A stretch of 64,000 bases of DNA from Lumbricus terrestris (GCA_949752735.1 OX457037.1:13182432-13246431); one strand, 5' to 3'. Shown: positions 33,701 through 46,070, counted from the stretch's first letter. Notes: generated from the letters alone by a model not told the origin. Numbers and translations: made by a program.

Positions 33701-36700
33701 TTTACATTTATTCGGACATGAAAACGGCATGATCCACAATGTTTGGGCTGTCATATCTAAGCCAGGAAATGAATCAGAGGACTGATATTGTTGTCATGTA
33801 ATCAGTTTCTTGTGCTCTTTCTAGTTATTTAAGAATTTTGGTTACATTTCTTGTGATTTTTAATTTATAAGGTTGTAAATATTTCACAGCTGCCAATTTA
33901 CCGTATATATTTTCGGAAATGCATAATTGTATATATCTCAGATATATCCTCTTTCATATTATGAAAGAGGATATATCTGAGATATGGCTGATTTGGATGA
34001 TATCAAGCTATCTAAGCGAGTCATCATCATATTATTATGTATTATGATGATGACTCGCTTAGATAGCTTGATATCATCCAAATAAGTTTTAACTTTCATC
34101 TATTACCATAAATTAACATTGTGTGGAATGGAAAATTGTGAGTCATTATCATATGAAAGTAGTATTAACTGAGTAAATCTAAAATATACAATTGTGTCCG
34201 GATGAATGTAAATTGGCATTTGCGCAATATTTGCAAACTTATAAATTAAAAATCACAAGAAATACAACCAACATTTTTGCATACATGGAAAGAGCACAAG
34301 CATCTGACTACATGACAACAATATCAGCCCTCTGATTCATTTCCTGGTCTAGATATGACGTCGAAACATTGCGGATCATGCCGTTTTCATGTCCGAATAA
34401 ATGTAAATTGGCATTTGCGCAATAATTACAAATTTATAAATAAAAAATCACAAGGAATACAACCAAGATTCTTACATCCCTGGAAAGAGCATAAGAAACT
34501 GATTACATGACAACAATATCAGTCCTCTGATTCATTTCCTGGCTTAGATATGACAGCCCAAACATTGTGGTTCATGCCATTTTCATGTCCGAATAAATGT
34601 AAATTGGCATTTGCGCAATAATTACAAATTTATAAATAAAAAATCACAAGGAATACAACCAACATTCTTACATCCCTGGAAAGAGCATAAGAAACTGATT
34701 ACATGACAACAATATCAGTCCTCTGGTTCATTTCCTGGTCTAGATATGATAGTCCAAACATTGTAGATCATGCCATTTGCTCGCGACACAGTAATTATTG
34801 GTCGACTTCAAAAAATAATTTTCCAGAAACGGAGCTGAACACCATCCTGAATTTTGCACCAATTAAGGATCTACATGTCCTCAATATATGTGCAAATTTT
34901 CATCAATTTCAAAAGATACACATTGCCACTTTTTTGATGATCTTTGGACTCTATTTTCACGATCACAACAAGGAAAACGTCGGTGGAAAACACACTAATG
35001 ATGAAACTAATCAGATACTGACTATATGTCTGATGAGCACCAATGTGCCTCAATATAAAACCAGTACAAGTATTATTATATCTCATTCCTGCCTGGTGAC
35101 ATGATGTCCACAACTTGAGTGAGAATTGGCGTCTGTGCGATATTTACTAATTTTTTTTATTAAAAACCAAAAATAACTCCATCCTGGTTCTTGCATATTT
35201 GGAAAGAGCACAAAAAACTGATTGGATAAAAAATATTTCAGCCCTCTAGCTCGTTTCTTGGCTGAGATATAACAGTCCAAACTTGGTGGATCATGCCGTT
35301 TTCTCGCGGTACGTTTTTTGATCATTAACTTCAAAAATTAATATCTCGGTCAAATTTTGAGATATTCTGCTCAAATTTTCACTTTTATTCATCATATTGC
35401 ATGTAGTTTATGTACAAAAATTTTCAGAAAAATCCAAAGGGGTGTGGTGTACACCCCTGGTTGAGTTGACGTGGAATGACCCCACTACTACTTAATCATT
35501 ACTTACATGTGGTATTACAATAACTTAGTATAGCTTACTATTATTAATACCATACTACTACTGCTATAACTATCAGTTCCACCATCACTAAATGCTATTA
35601 CAATTAGTACCACACAACACATTTTGCTTTTGAGTTGACGGCTCATATCAAGTGTTTTGTATGAAAGTCAGAAGCAACATTCAATGAATATAAACACCAG
35701 ACAACAAACCCAACGCACACTTTCAGACATGCTGTCAAACCCACATAATATATAATATATTCGATTCAGGAATTTCAACACTCACGTCCTTCATGTTTCT
35801 TGGCGTTATTTTCGCCAACGACGCACAGATGTTTCACGCTGTCATCCATCGTCCGAACAAATCTCGTAAATTTTTCTATGCGTTGCTCGCTGTGCAAGAC
35901 AAAACAACGGTAAAAGCAACGATAGAAAAAGGAAGATAGAATAGATCAACTGATTTGAAATAAACTTCGCATTAAAAGTCTAATCCTAACAAAAGAAAAA
36001 CTACACAGAAACCAAAATGTCTAACTTTATCTTGCAATCAAACTTTTAACATCTGAAGAATCATAAAATTTCTCTTTGGACATGCGATTCGATTGTTTGA
36101 ATAGTTGCCATGTGACATGAAAGTACCGGATCAAGCCTCCACTCCTGCAATCGTTACTGTGACCAGTACAGATCTTCAGCGAGCCTTTCACTCACAATTT
36201 ATCCGTGATCATTATATAGGTCTAGTGGTGCTAAATAAATGTGTATTTATAATAATAAAGTTTCATTCTACCTTCTCAGAAGTGGAAAGGTGTGATCATG
36301 AATTTTAAAAAAATACTCTACAGCAGAGATAGCAAACACACGGCCCATCAAGTCTTTTCAGCAGCTCGTGGCAACCATCAGAATTCATTGAATTTTTTAC
36401 AGTAAAAATTTATAAAATTACTTTGCTTTTTATTAGTGATAAAGCTCCATTTTGACAGAAATGCCTGCGTATACAACTTACAACTTTAGAAAAGGGAAAA
36501 ATTAACATTAAACGAATTTCTGTGTCATATATAGTCATAATCTATATTTCTGCCTAACTTTGTGTCACTGAATGATCAACTTATAAATGCTGCCCGCGAA
36601 GTCAAACATGGGTTTTCTTTTGGCTCTCAAGGCAAATTGAGCTGCATAGCTCTGCTCTAGAGCTGCAAACAATCTTTAACACCTCAACATCAAGAGTGGA

Positions 36701-39700
36701 CTAAAATCAACTGGAAAAGCAACACCGTTCACATCAAAGTCTTACATCTGAAATTAAGCCACAAACCTCTTCCTACTTAACTTGGGAGGCAGCTGACCAC
36801 CTGTATGCATGTATGTGTGTGTGCTTGCATGCATGCATGTATGTACGCATGTATGCAAGTGTATGCATGTATGTATGTATATGAACATTTATATAGCGCA
36901 TTACAATAACCCCATGAAAGCGCTCTTCATCTCTAACTCTTGTCATATCTTCAGATGATACTCACGCTTGTTTGCTGTCGATTGGACGAAGTGGAATCTT
37001 GATCGTGAGGAAGAATTTTCCGCCGAGGAATTCGTCCTTCTCCGCTTTCCTCTTTCCAATTTTCCATTTCTAAATTACGCAACCAAGGTCAAACATTTAC
37101 CTTCTTACATCCAAACTGAAACACCTGATGTTTCTAATGTAATTTACTGTCATTGTCATACACATACTGGTAATGCAAGTAGAAATATTATTCGAGTGCA
37201 TACAAGGAAGCCACAAAACATAATTTATGTACCACTTACAAAATAAATCTATAATGAAAGACTAATTAATTATGTCCATAAATCACATAGCATGCATCAC
37301 TTAATGAAGTTCTATTCCTGTGTACCACATTACAAAAATACCTATTCCTGTGTACCAAATTACAAAAATACCTATTCCTGTGTACCACATCACAAAATAC
37401 CTATTCCTGTGTACCACATTACAAAAATACCTATTCCTGTGTACCACATTACAAAAATACCTATTCCTGTGCACCACATCACAAAAATACCTAAATTCCT
37501 GTGTACTACATCACAAAAATACCTAAATTCCTGTGTACTACATCACAAAAATACCTATTTCTGTGTACCATATTACAAAAATTCCTAATTCTGTGCACCA
37601 ATTCAGAAAGACCAATTTCTATGAAATCATATAACAAAGACCAATGTCTATGAATTATTTAACAAAGACCCATTCATATTAGCTGCCATTGAAATGATCA
37701 GTGGAGATAACCATCTTATAAATCAAGCAGTAAACTCTTTAAAATTTTGTCTTCATCCTTTACATAACACAGACTATTATCAACTTTGTAAATTTTGAAT
37801 TTGAAAACTCAGAATTAAAGATTGCTGGTGCAATGGTTACAACCGGTAAACAAAAACTATCATTGGCAACATGTATGGAAATCCAAGTGAATAACAAATA
37901 CGATTAATTATTTAGCAAAGGCCCAATGAGCCATTGTATTCAACGTAAAATCACAAACAATAGAGTTGAGTAGATATGGAGAAGATAAATTGCCATATAA
38001 TTTGCTATAATAATTGCATTGTGATTTCACAAAATTCTATTAAAGTTCTGCCATAGAAACCTTTTTTAACATTAATGGCATTGTGATATCAGAGTTTATA
38101 AACTGCAATAGTAACCTTTTATAATAATTCCATTGTGATTTCATAGTCTATAAATTGTCATAGTAACCTGTTATAATAATGCCACTTTGATGTCCTAGAG
38201 GCTATAAACTGACATAATAACTCTTACAATAATTCCATAGTGATGCCACTTTGGCCATAAATTGCCATAGTAACCTCTTATAATAATTGCACTTTGATTT
38301 CATAGAGGATATAAATTGCCATAGTAAAACTTCTTATAATAATTGCATTGTGATTGCACAAAGGATAAAAATTGCCATAGCAACTTCTTATAATAATTAC
38401 ATTGTGATTTCATAGTAGCTATAAATTGTCCTAATACCTAATTCCATTATGATTTCATAGAGAAATTCCACTGTGATGTCATAGAGAAATTGCCATAGTA
38501 ACCTTTACAATAACTGCATTGTGATGTCAGAGATTATAAATTGCCCTAGTAGTAATCTTTTATATACTGCATTGAGATTTCATAGTCTATAAATTGCTAC
38601 AGTAATCTCTAACAATATATCCATTGTGATGTCATAGAGGCTATAAATTGCCATAGTAACCTCTAATAATAATAATAGATTACCTTGAAGGTACCCAATA
38701 AAAAACTCAATAATAATAATAATAACATGTTAACCTTTTCATCTGTACACGTGAGGAAGTGCTTGAAGACATCGGATTCAGCGACGATTGGATGGTTACA
38801 CATTCGATCCATCCACAGCTGCAGCTGACGAAGTCGTTGGTTGACAAAGTCATCCTCAAATCGACCTGGAAAAAAACCAAAGAAGTCATCTAAAATCAAA
38901 CAAGAAGAAGGCCAGTCTGCTAAGTAAACCTCTGAGGCAGCCATGTCTATGAAGTGTTAGCAACTTCATTTTCTTAGTGTTGGCGTACTGACAGTGGGTG
39001 ACTCTGATTGGTTAATGGTAAAAAATCAGCTGAAAAAAGCAATCCAGAAGGCAACAAACTGTCAAACTGTACAAACTGTAACTAAAACACAATGAAGTGC
39101 AAGTCCTCTCCCTGATTCTGATCTGGCCACCGACTGCATTATTAAAAAATGTTTTAAATGTTTTAATTACAATCATACAATACAATGAACATGTAAGACA
39201 AAGAATTTCTAGCCAACCTGCAATCTGTTTTTCTGGAAGCGGAGGGACTGCTATGCCACTGAACTTCTCTGCAAGTCTTTGTTGCAGCCAATCGAAATGT
39301 TTATAGCGTCGACTGACTTGTATGTTGCTAAACTGACAACAGTTCAAGCAAAAACAGGTAAAGCCAATACACTCAAAGACAATGATAAAGACAATGATAA
39401 CAACGAAATATTGCTTCATATCAGATCCAGACCTACAATACAAGTCTGTCCACCAACTGTTTATGGTCAATCCGTTAATCCTGTTGCCTAATTATCTAAT
39501 AATAATCTTCGTTTAATTTCAAACGGACACACAGCAATAAAATTACAGTTCACAATATGATCACAAGTTATTAACTTTTTGGCAACCAAGCAAGGTGCCA
39601 ATAAAGTCCTATCACTCATTTTACCAATGACATCTGCCATATGGAAAGCTGAGTCGACCTTTGGGAAGGTCGTAGGAAGTGATCAAAGGCTTCAGGATGA

Positions 39701-42700
39701 AATTAAAGGCAACATAGTTAATCCACTCTGGCTCTCCGTGCTGGAGTGTTCCCATTTTAAAAAAGAAATCAGAAATAGCATTCTGACCACAAATCATGTT
39801 AAATACCATAATTTCTGCATGGTTAAAAAATATCAACCGCTTCAAAGCAAAACTGATATCTTGCAACAAAAAGGTCTCTGTTTTGTAGGAAGAGAAAGTA
39901 AAACAAAGATGCTCACTGTGGGTGTAAGCTGATACGCAATGAAGGTCTTCATGCCGTGAAATTTTGTTTCTTTCTTCGGCGATTTTATTGAAACGATGTA
40001 CGGTTGGTCGAACTGCTTCCAAACAGGACCATCAGCGCCATCCTACGGAATAATAATATAAAAAAAACGGTTAAGAAGCAAGTCCATTCCCATGCTTCAA
40101 TATCTCAATCGTATAAATAAAACAGCAATACTGACAAGCAAGGAAACTCAGGTGCATTTAAATTTTAACAGCAATCAAATGCGCAAGAAAATATTGATGG
40201 TTCACTAAAAAATAACTCTGTAAACGAAAATGATACTGAGCAACACTGACCTGCATACAGAGGCATTGAAATAAAATTAAAATCATGCAGAACATTTAGT
40301 AAACACATCGAGAAACCACTTCAGCGTAAATATTCAAGTCACATTTGTCCAGAGGCCACTGTGACAAATAGCAGAACATTTGCAGTAAATATAGCCAAAT
40401 GGTTTGGAGTATGTTGCATGTCGAACTCTATGTTTGGGAAATTCTATCAAAGGCTTCAGGATGAAATTAAAGACCTCTTGTTCATATGATGTCACCAAGA
40501 CCCACCACAACAAACACATATATGTGCTAAATACAATGGTTTATAAATCATCATATAATAATAATTATAATAATAGTAAAAAAATATAGCAGCAGTGATA
40601 GCAGAAATAATAATAGTACTAAAACAGTAATAATAAAATATAATAATAATAATAATAATGACGTAGCTGATCCAACATTTCTAAAGCAACTCCAGAACTC
40701 CTACATTGAAACATAGTACGTTTTGTGAATTGTAACAGATCATCTGAGTGGCAAAATCACCAACTTTTGAGTGGATTTCATCAGTTGGTTCAAATTTCCA
40801 ATTACAAATACAATTCAGACAGGCTCCTAAAAGAAGCTAAACAAAGTCTTCCATAAGAAAGAAAAATGTAGGAAACAAAGAAACAAATACATACAACAAT
40901 GACGGCTTTCTTTTCTGACTCCGGAACGTTAATTGATGGCTCGAACAAGTAGGCATCACCTCCGATCTTTGTAAACGTTGAAAACCTTTAACATATTTAC
41001 GACCTCTCTCACTGAACATGAACTAATATCGAATCTATAAGTGTTCATACCTGTTAAGAAGTGGTAATACCACTGAACATGTATTAATATCCAATTTATA
41101 AGTGTTCATACCTGTTCAAGAAGTGGTAATACCTTACCTGTTGAACGGAATGCGCACGCTTCCTCCGTGGCCACGTGTCTTCTCATCCGACCGACGCACA
41201 GCTCCTCGATTATCAAGTCCATGGTCGTTGATCGTAGAATACTCCGAGCCACCTGGAACGTCCTAGTCAAAAGTAGCAGCACTCGTCTAATCAAGCAAAT
41301 GGAAAATAATACACCTGGAAAATGCATGAAGTACTAAAGTTCTTCCTATTTTTCTTTTCTAGCATATCATGACCATGGCGTCATCAAATAATCTCTAAAA
41401 GTTCTCACATTGACACATAATGATGTGAACTTAACAATCTCCATATTTTGCAAGTGTTTTAGTAATATTTAAATAAAGTGGGTAAAAATAAACAAATACA
41501 TAGCCTAAGCAGGATTTATTTTCGAGGAAAGTTCAAAAACGTTACAATCTTCTCACTAGGTAGCATGATTATAATTACACAGCCAAAAATGACAACCAAA
41601 CTATATACCAAGATTTCCATAGAGAAAACATAGAAAACAAACCTTACTCGTGTGAACAATGAGAGCAACATAAACTTATTTTTCACATAAAAATCTTATC
41701 TATTTATAACTTGCACCTGGATGCGTTGTGACATCCAGAATATTTTTAGCCAATAAATTAAGATACGCAAAACAAGATTAAGACGATATTAAAACTGTGA
41801 TCATATAACCTGCACCTGAATTTCTCAAATCTTTTTAATTGCAACCAAAGAACACAAAATGAAAAAAACTGCAGTATGACATCTCGAATAATTTTAGCTA
41901 ATAAACAATAGTAATAATAATAATGACGACAATTTATATGGCGCCGTAACGCGTAAGGGCGCCTCACAAACAACAATACACAAAGCAAGATTAAAGACAA
42001 TCGTGACTAACGGGTGTTTCTGTTGTTGTGCTTGAGTCGTCGTCATCCCAGTCGTCGTCCCAATCCTCGCAGCTCTCCTGTTGTCGTGGCGCCACCTGCT
42101 GATTGATATTTGGCCGAGGCACGGCGGACGGTTGCCATGCCGGCGCACGGGTCGGTTGGACGACTTTTGTGGGTGGAGGTGGGGGCGGAATAGACGGCTC
42201 TGGCAGGGAGGTTATCTAACAGCACAGGTATAACAAACGGTTAGTTTATGACTGAGAGTAAAAGAATTACTCAGCCTATGACATTTACAGAATCATCAGT
42301 TTTTTATGCAAATAAATACGTCTCACTGCTGTCTTTCCTTACCTATGTCTCTGTATGCTTGTCCGTCTGTTTCTATCTGTCTGCCTGTGAAGTCTGAAGG
42401 CCATCTGTAGGTCTATTTATAAGTTTTTTTAGAACTGTAAAGTCTTAGTTTCGCTATCTGCCTGTCTCTAAATCTTTTTCTGCAGGTCTATCTATCTGTC
42501 TTTCTCATATACAACTTTTAATCATCACAGCTTTGGACTTGTGACATATAGCGCCGGTTACCTCCAGATAAGATTCTGGAACTAGACCTCGGACGCCTCG
42601 GGAATTCGTTGCCTCCCACCAGCCGGCACCAACATCCTGAAACAATAAACATCGACAAACGTCAACCATAAACTGTTTGTTCCAACAGACAAAACAACAA

Positions 42701-44054
42701 CAACCAGATGAAAACAAGATTTATTTAGCAAATAAAAGGACTTGTTTGCTAAATGTAAATGCACACGTTCACTAATCCTAAATGTACATGTTCACTAATC
42801 TTAAATGCACACGTTCACTAATCCTAAATGTACATGTTCACTAATCATAAATGTACATGTTCACTGATCATACATGCACAATGTTGCACATGTTCACTAA
42901 TCATAATTGAAAATTGTTCATCAATAATCTTTTTTTCAAGATACTCCACAAATTTCTACAGGTATATCTTTCAAATTGCTGCAAGGCATTGCACTTAGAG
43001 GATGAACAACTAACATATTTTAGTTTAATTATTTTTAATATTTCAAGTTACATAACTTAAGCTATCTAGAAAAAAGAGGTATTTATTAAACACCTCACAA
43101 GAGCAAAGACAATGTTAGTCTAAATGGTGCTCGTGTCACTTTTGCGCATGCGTGTTCGTGCGCATGCGTTCGTGTTTTCACGAGAGCATGCGTGCGTGTG
43201 TGTGTGTCCATCAGTGCAGACTTTTCTAACTTTTTATTTCCTTATGAAATTTTCTTATCGTAATTACGCCTAACACCATTTAGGCTAGCTTGAAGTCTAT
43301 AGTCGGCTTTCCTTAAATTGACGCTATATAAATTTTTAATTCCAATAATATTTACCTGTCTGAGAATGGTAAGAACTTCATTTGCATAGAAAGACAGCTC
43401 TCCCGGGCCCCCGCTTTCGAAGTCAAATAAGGCCCGTGCCTACAACAGAAGCAATAAGTTAAATGAAAGAAATTACAAAAGTATTTAAGAAACTAACACC
43501 TTATGCATGAGCAACTGCATATTAAAATCATAGACAAAATACTGCATTTTTCAAAGATTCTGTTGTCCTTTACTGCGAAGAAAACTGACTAAAACTGCAT
43601 GACTCATAAACGCAATAAAGAATGAGTTACAATTTGACGATAAAATGCCTTGTTCCAAAATACTTGACATGAAACAATTATATAATGAAGATAGTCACAG
43701 TTACATGACGGATAACTTTTAACACATTTAGTAAGATTTTAAAAGTGTTGATATCTTAGTCATCGAAAAATGCACGGCTTTGCAATGTACGTCGTGTGCA
43801 AAGGTACTTGTCAAATAACTGCACATACAACTGGCGCTATATAAAAACCACTACTAATACGTGAAGTTTTCTTAAGTACCGCCACCCCCTCAGTCAGCCA
43901 AGACAACGCAGCTACCCCAAATAAACATCAAATTACATAAATGCTCCATAGCTATCAGCTAATAATAATTAATAATTGCAAACAATTTCATAAATAATGA
44001 GAGAAAAGCTGCCGAAACCGACTGTCGTATTTACTTCACCTGAATATCCGCCAT
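27721..44054 (-). CDS. SNX9: sorting nexin 9/18/33 family (SH3-PX-BAR), 16 exons, 552 aa
   Basis: Endocytic and macropinocytic membrane-remodelling protein; the family binds phosphoinositides, dynamin and N-WASP. Exons 5' to 3': 44054-44040, 43439-43356, 42636-42562, 42215-42012, 41262-41138, 40985-40895, 40042-39917, 39332-39218, 38865-38735, 37069-36966, 35889-35786, 31486-31409, 30848-30772, 29831-29742, 28786-28595, 27768-27721. All joins are GT-AG and in phase (1659 nt with stop). SH3 spans about 3-60 ([23 protein letters not shown]). A Pro-rich then acidic linker carries a WDDDWDDDD stretch near 112-120, as in human SNX9. PX spans about 200-320 ([16 protein letters not shown]). [15 protein letters not shown] linker precedes BAR at about 345-552. 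Human SNX9 has 595 aa, so this is full length. It may be the single ancestor-like copy of SNX9/18/33; the paralogue name is provisional. Confidence 0.93.
28370..28530. repeat. decayed relative of the 20723-21114 MITE interior
   Basis: It contains repeated AGAAGCTGGATTGATC-like and TTGCCTAAGTAGAAGC words at roughly 40-bp spacing. The same words are found, inverted, inside the 20723-21114 element. No TIRs are visible here. It lies in the last sorting-nexin intron. Confidence 0.5.
29462..29690 (+). mobile_element. tRNA-derived SINE with CORE-like middle and LINE-type tail
   Basis: The head has pol III box A-like TGGTGTAGTGG and box B GGTTCGAATCC at tRNA spacing. A middle block GGACCTTGGGCAAGTCCTT resembles the CORE domain of MIR-type SINEs. 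The 3' end GAAGGGGCGCTATAACAAG and (CAAA)n resemble the L2/CR1 LINE tails seen in this window. It is a SINE, not a functional tRNA gene: the acceptor stem does not close after box B. It lies in an intron of the sorting nexin, in antisense. Confidence 0.85.
30330..30515 (+). mobile_element. LINE 3' tail fragment
   Basis: It carries a degraded [16 protein letters not shown] segment and ends GGCACTATATAAATTCTTG plus (GAAT)n. It matches the tail of the other L2/CR1-like copies. Intronic in the sorting nexin. Confidence 0.65.
31691..32131. mobile_element. 441-bp MITE-like element with TIR GTGACACAATCCA and internal duplication
   Basis: The first 33 bases from 31691 are matched, with one mismatch, by the reverse complement of the bases ending at 32131. 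The inner part is a direct duplication of about 190 bp: the ATCCATGAAAA..TACCAAGTC block recurs near 31890. A 4-bp ATTT flanks both ends. No coding capacity beyond repeat-derived frames. Confidence 0.7.
32132..32345 (+). mobile_element. LINE 3' tail fragment
   Basis: It ends GGGCGCTATATCAAATTGC with AATAAATAAAT repeats, preceded by GGTTGAACTGGGAGCACTCCT as in the 13675-14215 copy. Dead and short. Confidence 0.6.
33933..33985. repeat. 25-bp perfect hairpin at the foldback centre
   Basis: Arms 33933-33957 and 33961-33985 are exact complements with a 3-nt loop (ATT). It lies at the symmetry point of the large inverted repeat, so it is probably the innermost part of the foldback. Confidence 0.92.
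33991..34083. repeat. 40-bp perfect hairpin with 13-nt loop
   Basis: Arms 33991-34030 and 34044-34083 are exact complements; loop 34031-34043. It is present only on the right side of the foldback centre, so it is not part of the ancestral symmetry. Any RNA read through it would form a 40-bp perfect stem. Confidence 0.92.
36780..36950. mobile_element. (TGTA/TGCA)n microsatellite and short retroelement tail
   Basis: A TATG/CATG microsatellite leads into ATATGAACATTTATATAGCGC, the same junction seen at 58905-58945. This suggests one retroelement family with that end, oriented minus. Confidence 0.5.
37313..37600. repeat. 30-31-bp minisatellite in a sorting-nexin intron
   Basis: About nine to ten tandem copies of a unit with TTCCTGTGTACCACATTAC and AAAAATACCTA. 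The two plus-strand open frames here (37292-37588 and 37320-37526) are repeat translations, not genes. Confidence 0.92.
37980..38690. repeat. degenerate minisatellite, about 55-65-bp unit
   Basis: At least ten diverged copies of ATAAATTGCCATAGTAACC...TTATAATAATTGCATTGTGATTTCATAG. The motif is given in two parts because the middle varies. The array ends about 45 bp from the donor side of sorting-nexin exon 9. Confidence 0.85.
41035..41137. repeat. two-copy duplication carrying splice-donor-like sites next to sorting-nexin exon 5
   Basis: Roughly 61-bp copies with AAGTGTTCATACCTGTT and AAGAAGTGGTAATACC lie immediately downstream (minus strand) of the exon 5 donor. Each copy contains AACAG|GTATGA on the minus strand, resembling the real AACAG|GTAAGG. 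The intron boundary sequence may have been duplicated. Confidence 0.6.
41897..42005 (-). mobile_element. short retroelement 3' end
   Basis: On the minus strand GAGGCGCCCTTACGCGTTACG is followed by GGCGCCATATAAATTG and (TTA)n. A similar end occurs at 46165-46260, so this is a dispersed family. Confidence 0.45.
42757..42905. repeat. 22-23-bp minisatellite
   Basis: About six copies of a unit with TAAATGTACATGTTCACTAA in a sorting-nexin intron. They vary at the TACA/CACA position. Confidence 0.85.
43270..43345 (+). mobile_element. short LINE tail
   Basis: Ends in GACGCTATATAAATTTTTAA after a CTTGAAG box, as in the other L2/CR1 tails. It is only a few tens of bases and close to sorting-nexin exon 2. 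Confidence 0.4.
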
Positions 44055-46070
44055 TGCACATTTGTTGCAGCAATCTCCCACCTGTTGACGAAATATTGAA
44101 CTACAAACACGGCCTTTCGTGCCCTCAAGCATCGGATGATCAGAAGGCTTCTATTCGCCAATAAAAAATAAATCAAAAATTCAGCAGATAAGTTTAAGCG
44201 ATATACTATCAACACTACAAATTATTGTAAGGTCAGTTACAGCGAGAAAGCATCAGCGTTTATACTATGATAGTTGATTCCTGAGCGAATGATTTCATTG
44301 TCACACGATTTAGGGATAAGCCTAGTCGAATAGTTTTGCTGATTCACTTGCCCATGTTACTGGTTTTAACTTTTAATCCGTAAAGTCTCGATTCTTCAGC
44401 GACAACACTTAATTAACTGAAACAATGCATTTTAAAAGATACTCTTTTCGATAGCGTAGGAAGCGGCGGGTTCGGTTCCACTCCATGCCCATGTTGCTTT
44501 ATTTCAGTGATCCGTCTTTGCCATCACATAAGTTTAGGCCTATAGTAGCGCTTTGGAAACCTGTAGCTTGCTATTAGCTTTTTAGGTTTGTATTATAACC
44601 AGTTTGAAAGTTGTCACATTTTACTTATGAGAGACTATAAGACAAGGTTTCGCTGATGGTCTTTATATAATAACCAAATTTTGCTAGGAGTTACATTAGA
44701 TTTTCTGACTGCGTCACGGAACAGAAGTAGCAACATATAGGCCTATATGGTGACTTCATTTCTACCATATTTTGCGTGCACCAATTTGCATTTATTTTAC
44801 TTGATTTTCTGTGTATGTAACCTTTTGTTTGTTGTGTATGAACTTACAACCATGAATTACATTAATGAAAAAAATTGCGTTATATAAATCTCCAGACGTA
44901 ATTACGCATTTCTTGAATTTCAAATTGTTTGCTGAATTTTTGCCAATATTTAATTTTTTTAATTAATTTCGTATACCAAAATTATGAGTACGATTTTTTA
45001 AAACTTGTGCTAAAGAAAAACTTTAATCATTTATTAAACTATTTCGCAATCAATCGATGCCGTGGTGCACTCTGGGATAGTTCGCCTTAATGAATGAATT
45101 TCTGTCGCTGGTTGCTTTGTCTTTCTTGGTATTTCGTTTTAATATCTAAAATTTCCTGCTGAATAGAGTAAAAGGTAACTCAGAAATATTAATATGACAA
45201 TTTTCAACCAAGATAAATCATTGTGTAAAATTTAACGAAGTATTTGTTGAGTTATACGTTTTCGTTTTCTTCCTATATAAGACTCTCCTTGTCTGAGCCT
45301 GACACATCCATTGTGCTAATTACCATTCCAGCATTTTCATTAGTTTTATCGAATGATACTGCATTTGGTTCTCGTCCTGCGGCATTTATAAACGTTTCAT
45401 TGTGTCGACTGTCTCGGTTACAGATCTGAAACGACGAAAATAATTTGTAGGATATTTCTTTGTCTGAAATTTTCCATCACCGAGTTCGCAGATGTTTCAA
45501 TAAATTCCTTTACTTAATGAGAAATAAGTTAGATTTTGCTAATTATATAGCGATATTATATTAATTCGATATTAGCAAGAAATTAGCAGTGTTCAATATG
45601 GTGTCAAAAGGCTGATGCTTTATTAGTGTAAGGGTCTATTCTTTATCTTAGAGATGGATAAAGATGTATAGAAATACCGACCTCTTGTTGAATTCATTTT
45701 GAATCCATAGTATAATTGAGAAGTAATGAAAATGATGATACATAACACACTTTTATGGGTGCATTTTAGATCTTCTAAGAAAATAATTATTTGTGAGTGT
45801 AATTTATTTATTTATATGTTATGTATGCAATAGAGATGTATATGAAATTGCGAGATTAATTTATCTTTATGGATCTGGGTTCAGTTATAAGTGACAAATT
45901 GTACAACTCTAACAGCTTAAAGGTGATATGATGAAACTGTAATAAGTGTAATATCATTTATTAACTGATGAAGCTAATGACTTGTTTGTTTGTTGTAGGT
46001 TGAAAAGTCTTTTTGTTTTTCTTTTTTATAAACTGATTATCAGTTCATTTGAGAGTAAGTGATCATAATA
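44055..46070. promoter_or_regulatory. head-to-head intergenic region of sorting nexin and EIF4G2
   Basis: Two kilobases separate the divergent translation starts. Both promoters and both 5' untranslated regions must lie here or in upstream exons that I cannot see. No CpG-rich core, TATA box or start site could be assigned with confidence. The frame at 45244-45429 has no recognisable domain. Confidence 0.5.

Larger units (their letters stand above)
32421..35482. mobile_element. 3.06-kb foldback element (long inverted repeat with internal tandem units)
   Basis: Two arms of about 1.4-1.5 kb face each other around 33958. Ends read GGGTCATTCCA(T/C)GTCAA in inverted orientation. CACT occurs on both sides (32417-32420, 35483-35486). 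In the arm section 32808-33209 versus 34703-35104 the derived 133-residue frames differ by one residue, so the arms are almost identical there. The left arm holds four 196-bp tandem units (landmark TTTGG at 33154, 33350, 33546, 33742) and the right arm about three. No transposase is present; arm ORFs are repeat-derived. The architecture resembles FB/Galileo-type foldback elements. It occupies the SNX9 intron between 31487 and 35785. Confidence 0.9.

Noticed and set aside
37292..37588. 98-codon ORF rich in IPIPVY repeats
   Set aside because: Direct translation of the 30-bp minisatellite; frame persists because the unit is close to a multiple of three.
37313..37600. Possible CRISPR array
   Set aside because: Repeats are contiguous without unique spacers, and the locus is an animal intron.
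41106..41327. Frame reading [13 protein letters not shown] over sorting-nexin exon 5
   Set aside because: The alternative frame, with acceptor just before 41262, joins both neighbours in phase and gives the IPFNRF segment expected before the PX domain.
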